In this document: positions 61,370 to 64,000 of the stretch, in pieces | How positions within the stretch are numbered: position 1 is the first letter of the stretch | Layout: every line of letters begins with the position of its first letter | Assembly (NCBI GenBank): GCA_965279705.1 | Contig: OZ257257.1 | Span: 3,162,001 to 3,226,000, forward strand | From: Stagnimonas sp965279705 | GTDB lineage: Bacteria > Pseudomonadota > Gammaproteobacteria > Nevskiales > Nevskiaceae | Direction of reading: 5' to 3' | DNA length: 64,000 nt | Notes under the pieces: model-generated | Seen by the model: only the letters and a program-made list of their open reading frames with translations | What the model was told of the DNA's origin: nothing | The model's database searches: none | Position numbers and translations under genes: made by a program

Positions 61370-63193
61370 ATGCGCCGCACCCTGCCCTTGCTGTTGTGTC
61401 TTTCTCTTGCCGGGTTGCTGGCTGGCTGCGGCAGCGATAGCCACGCGCCGGCCACGACTAGCGGCGGCAACCCCACCGTGCCGCCGGTTACCCCGCCGGT
61501 CACGCCCAAACAGTTCGAACTGGTGGAAGCCACCGTCGCCGACATCCATGCCGGCTTCAAGGGTGAGCAGACGCTCGCCGACGGCAGCCCGCTCACCTGT
61601 GTGGCGCTCTACCAGATGTATGTCGATCGCATCGCCGCCATCAACGACTACCCACAGGCCGGCGGCCTGCCGGTGCGGGGTGTCTCGGCCATCAACCCGA
61701 AGGCGCTGGAAGAAGCCGTAGCGCTCGACGCGCTGTATGCGAAGGAAGGCATCGGCAAGCGCCCGCTGCACTGCGTGCCGATGCTGCTGAAGGACAACTA
61801 CGACACCTTCGACCATCCCTCCACCTCTGGTAGCTACTCGATGCTCGGGCACCAGGCCGGTATCGACGCGCACGCGGTGGCGGGCCTGCGGCGTGCGGGC
61901 GCGCTCATTCTCGGCAAGGCACATCAGGACGAGTTCGCGTTCACCACCATGGGCACCAGCGGCCGCGGTGTGCGCACCAGCAACCCGTACGACACCCAGC
62001 AGGACCCAGGCGGCAGCAGCAGTGGCACGGGTGCTTCCATAGCCAGCAACTTTGCGGCGATCGGCACTGGCACCGATACCTGCATGTCGATCCGCTATCC
62101 CAGCTCGGTGAATGGCCTGGTCGGCATCCGTCCCAGCGTGGGGCTGGTGTCCCAGCACGGCGTGTTCCCACTCACCCACGCGCGCGATGCGCCAGGCCCG
62201 ATGGGTCGCACGGTGCACGATGTGGTGCTGGCACTTTCGGCAATGGCGAGCGCAGACCCGCGCGACCCGAAAACGCTGCAATACAGCAACGCCAGCTATC
62301 CGCAGCGGCCCACCGATTACACCGTGTTTCTCGATCGCGCCAAGTTTGGTTTGAAGGGCAAGAAGCTCGGCTTCGTCACCCAGTTCGGTTCGGTGGACTC
62401 GGCAGGTGACGGCGAGCATCTGGCCTTGCTGCGCACGGCGATGGACGACATGCGCGCACTCGGTGCGGAGGTGTACGACGTGCAGCTGCCCGACTTCGTG
62501 AGTGCGAGTGCCTCGGCCATGCACCATGAGTGGAACGATTACTTCCGGGATTTCGAGGCCGAGAACGGCCGGCCCGCACCACGCCGTTGCCTCTCAAGCC
62601 TCAACCCCGGCAGCAACACCTGCGTCGGCACCGACGGCATCGTCGAGACCTTGCTGGTCGCACCCCCTGCAGCCCTCACCGTCGCTGCGGCCATCGCCAG
62701 CGACCCCGACGTGGGGCCGAGCGAAGCCGCCCTGCAGCAGCACATCGACACCCGTGATTACGTGCAGGCGTTCATGGATGCGTATCCCGTGCCTGGCGGC
62801 AAGACCGTGCGGCTCGATGCCCTGCTGATCCGCCCCGGCAGCTCGCCGCGCACCTGCGATTTCGGCAGCACCACGCAGATTCCTTCGGTGGTGGTGCCGG
62901 CGGGTTTTACGGCAGATGGCGTGCCCAAGGGAATAGAGATATTGGCCCGCAAATGGGACGAGCCCACCGCGATCGGCATCGCCTACGACTACGAGCAGGC
63001 GACCCACCACCGCAAGCCGCCGGTGCTGGCGGCCAATCCGCTGGCCGGCACCTTGGTCGTCGCCGAGTTCAACCGCCTGCAGACCGAAGTGATCGCCGCT
63101 GCACTCAACGAAAGCCCGCAGTCGATTCCGCTCGAAGCCTATGCGGCACTCATCCGCGAATACGTGACGGGCTTCATCGGCGACGCGCCATAA
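61370..63193 (+). CDS. amidase-signature lipoprotein (GatA-like amidase)
   Basis: 607 residues. A lipoprotein signal ends in LAGC (C20), then a Pro/Thr linker. The amidase-signature core has K141 (LLKDNYDTF), the cis-Ser in GGSSSGTGA (214-222), and the nucleophile S240 in DTCMSIRYPSS, where DTGGSIR is usual. The Ser-cisSer-Lys triad is thus complete. It would hydrolyse an amide outside the cytoplasm, tethered to a membrane. Unlike GatA it is exported and has no GatB/C partners. The substrate is unknown. The 171-bp gap upstream holds no recognised element. Confidence 0.9.
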   Translation: MRRTLPLLLCLSLAGLLAGCGSDSHAPATTSGGNPTVPPVTPPVTPKQFELVEATVADIHAGFKGEQTLADGSPLTCVALYQMYVDRIAAINDYPQAGGLPVRGVSAINPKALEEAVALDALYAKEGIGKRPLHCVPMLLKDNYDTFDHPSTSGSYSMLGHQAGIDAHAVAGLRRAGALILGKAHQDEFAFTTMGTSGRGVRTSNPYDTQQDPGGSSSGTGASIASNFAAIGTGTDTCMSIRYPSSVNGLVGIRPSVGLVSQHGVFPLTHARDAPGPMGRTVHDVVLALSAMASADPRDPKTLQYSNASYPQRPTDYTVFLDRAKFGLKGKKLGFVTQFGSVDSAGDGEHLALLRTAMDDMRALGAEVYDVQLPDFVSASASAMHHEWNDYFRDFEAENGRPAPRRCLSSLNPGSNTCVGTDGIVETLLVAPPAALTVAAAIASDPDVGPSEAALQQHIDTRDYVQAFMDAYPVPGGKTVRLDALLIRPGSSPRTCDFGSTTQIPSVVVPAGFTADGVPKGIEILARKWDEPTAIGIAYDYEQATHHRKPPVLAANPLAGTLVVAEFNRLQTEVIAAALNESPQSIPLEAYAALIREYVTGFIGDAP

Positions 63194-63230
63194 AAAAGCC
63201 GCCGCTGCGTTGCGGCAGCGGCGGCTGGTT
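63193..63230 (-). terminator. intrinsic terminator (mainly for the minus-strand OYE gene)
   Basis: An 11-bp GC-rich stem (GCCGCCGCTGC / GCAGCGGCGGC, 6-nt loop) has A6 on its left, which is a T-run on the minus strand. Termination on the plus strand is weaker (TGGTTT). Confidence 0.8.
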
Positions 63231-63250
63231 TGATGCGGCTCAGCAAGGCA

Positions 63251-64000
63251 TCAGGCAGTCAGCGCCGGATAATCCGTGTAGCCCTCGGGGCCGGGTGAAT
63301 AGAGCGTCTTCATATCGAGCTTATTGAGCGGCGCATCGCTTTCAGAGAAGCGCTCGACCAGATCGGGATTGGCGATGAACAGCTTGCCGTAGACGATGCC
63401 ATCGGCAAGCCCGCTGGCCACCGCCGCCTCGCCGCTGGCCTTGTCAAAACCGCCATTGAGCAGCAGCGTGCCCTTGAAATGCTCGCGGGCGATCTTGGCC
63501 AGCTCCACTTCGGCGGGACGGTCGTGCTGGTCGTGGCGCACCTCGAAGTGGCCCAGTTTTCTGGCATCGAGCTGCTTCGCCACGTACTCGACCAGTGCCT
63601 TGGGATTGCTGTCTTCCATGTCGTTAAAAGGGACTATTGGCGAGATGCGCACACCGACGCGGCCAGCACCGATCACGCTAACGGCGGCATCGACGATCTC
63701 CAGCAGCAAACGCGCGCGGTTTTCCAGCGAGCCGCCGTAGTTGTCGGTGCGGTCGTTGACGCCATCACGCAAGAACTGGTCGATGAGATAACCGTGCGCG
63801 CCATGAATCTGCACGCCGTCGAAGCCCGCCGCCTTGGCACGCTCAGTGGCCTTGCGGAACAGCTCGACGATGCCGGGGATTTCTTCGGTGCTGAGCGGGC
63901 GCGGCGCCTCGTAGGGCTCCTTGCCGCGCAGCGTATGCGTGCTCTCGTTGCGGATCGGCTTGTTGCTGCTGCTGATCGGCTGCACGCCGTTGATGCCGCT
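63251..64000 (-). CDS. Old Yellow Enzyme family NADH:flavin oxidoreductase / alkene reductase (5' end outside window)
   Basis: The frame is open to the window edge; about 249 C-terminal residues are present, so the N-terminal barrel half is missing. The visible part has STEEIPGIVELFRKATERAK, the OYE signature FDGVQIHGAHGYLIDQFL, DRTDNYGGSLENRARLL, VGVRISPI and the phosphate-binding GFDKASGEAAVASGLADGIVYGK region. The family reduces activated C=C bonds or nitro groups using FMN. A terminator follows. Confidence 0.92.
   Translation of the reverse strand, partial: SGINGVQPISSSNKPIRNESTHTLRGKEPYEAPRPLSTEEIPGIVELFRKATERAKAAGFDGVQIHGAHGYLIDQFLRDGVNDRTDNYGGSLENRARLLLEIVDAAVSVIGAGRVGVRISPIVPFNDMEDSNPKALVEYVAKQLDARKLGHFEVRHDQHDRPAEVELAKIAREHFKGTLLLNGGFDKASGEAAVASGLADGIVYGKLFIANPDLVERFSESDAPLNKLDMKTLYSPGPEGYTDYPALTA

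Overview
The window looks like a GC-rich chromosomal segment of a gammaproteobacterium. The order tyrS / M23 peptidase / anmK / erpA / bactofilin / argC / hemJ / bfr / bfd / rppH / pdxH is typical of that class. The neighbouring DUF1329/DUF1302 pair, BVMO-like flavoprotein, FATP-type acyl-CoA synthetase and acyl-CoA dehydrogenases suggest a lipid- or hydrocarbon-using lineage of the Nevskiales/Solimonadaceae kind. The class is well supported; the family is an inference.

Layout. 1-2.1 kb: end of a ScsB/DsbD-like reductase and a secreted redoxin. 2.1-10.2 kb: two tandem CsgG-like lipoproteins, an isoaspartyl peptidase, a DUF2625 protein, a CPA2 K+/H+ antiporter translationally coupled to a class III nucleotide cyclase, an outer-membrane phospholipase A and a TlpA-like thioredoxin. 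10.2-15.6 kb: a complete rRNA operon on the minus strand (16S, tRNA-Ile, tRNA-Ala, 23S, 5S) with promoter, boxA sites, an RNase III stem and a terminator. 15.7-26.2 kb: the housekeeping block, with bidirectional terminators and a candidate Fur box in front of bfd. 26.2-28.4 kb: a small metal-handling cluster (CopL-like, MerP-like and MerT-like proteins, an unknown exported protein) ending in a frame-broken small gene. 28.4-30.9 kb: a penicillin/AHL acylase homologue.

31.1-35.5 kb is the most unusual segment: an 1130-residue fusion of a Cas4/RecB-like nuclease, an RNase H-like exonuclease and an SF1 helicase, followed after 2 bp by an HNH endonuclease whose 5' half is clearly AT-rich. It resembles a transferred genome-defence or DNA-processing pair. 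35.7-44.1 kb is a very compact eight-gene operon: a repeat-containing small exported protein, HlyD adaptor, ABC ATPase, two FtsX/MacB permeases, a GIN-domain protein, a sigma-54 activator and its histidine kinase. A near-consensus -24/-12 promoter and upstream GCGGACA repeats precede it, so the operon probably controls itself.

44.2-48.2 kb holds an unrecognised lipoprotein divergent from an unrecognised 828-residue exported protein, then a DUF2726 protein. 48.3-61.2 kb is a probable lipid/hydrocarbon catabolic region: a flavin monooxygenase and TetR regulator sharing a long palindromic operator, acyl-CoA synthetase, SRPBCC protein, DUF1003 protein, two unknown coupled genes, DUF1329 and DUF1302 genes diverging around a perfect 20-bp palindrome, and two acyl-CoA dehydrogenases. 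The window ends with an amidase-signature lipoprotein and part of an Old Yellow Enzyme homologue.

All calls come from reading the sequence and translations; no database search was run.
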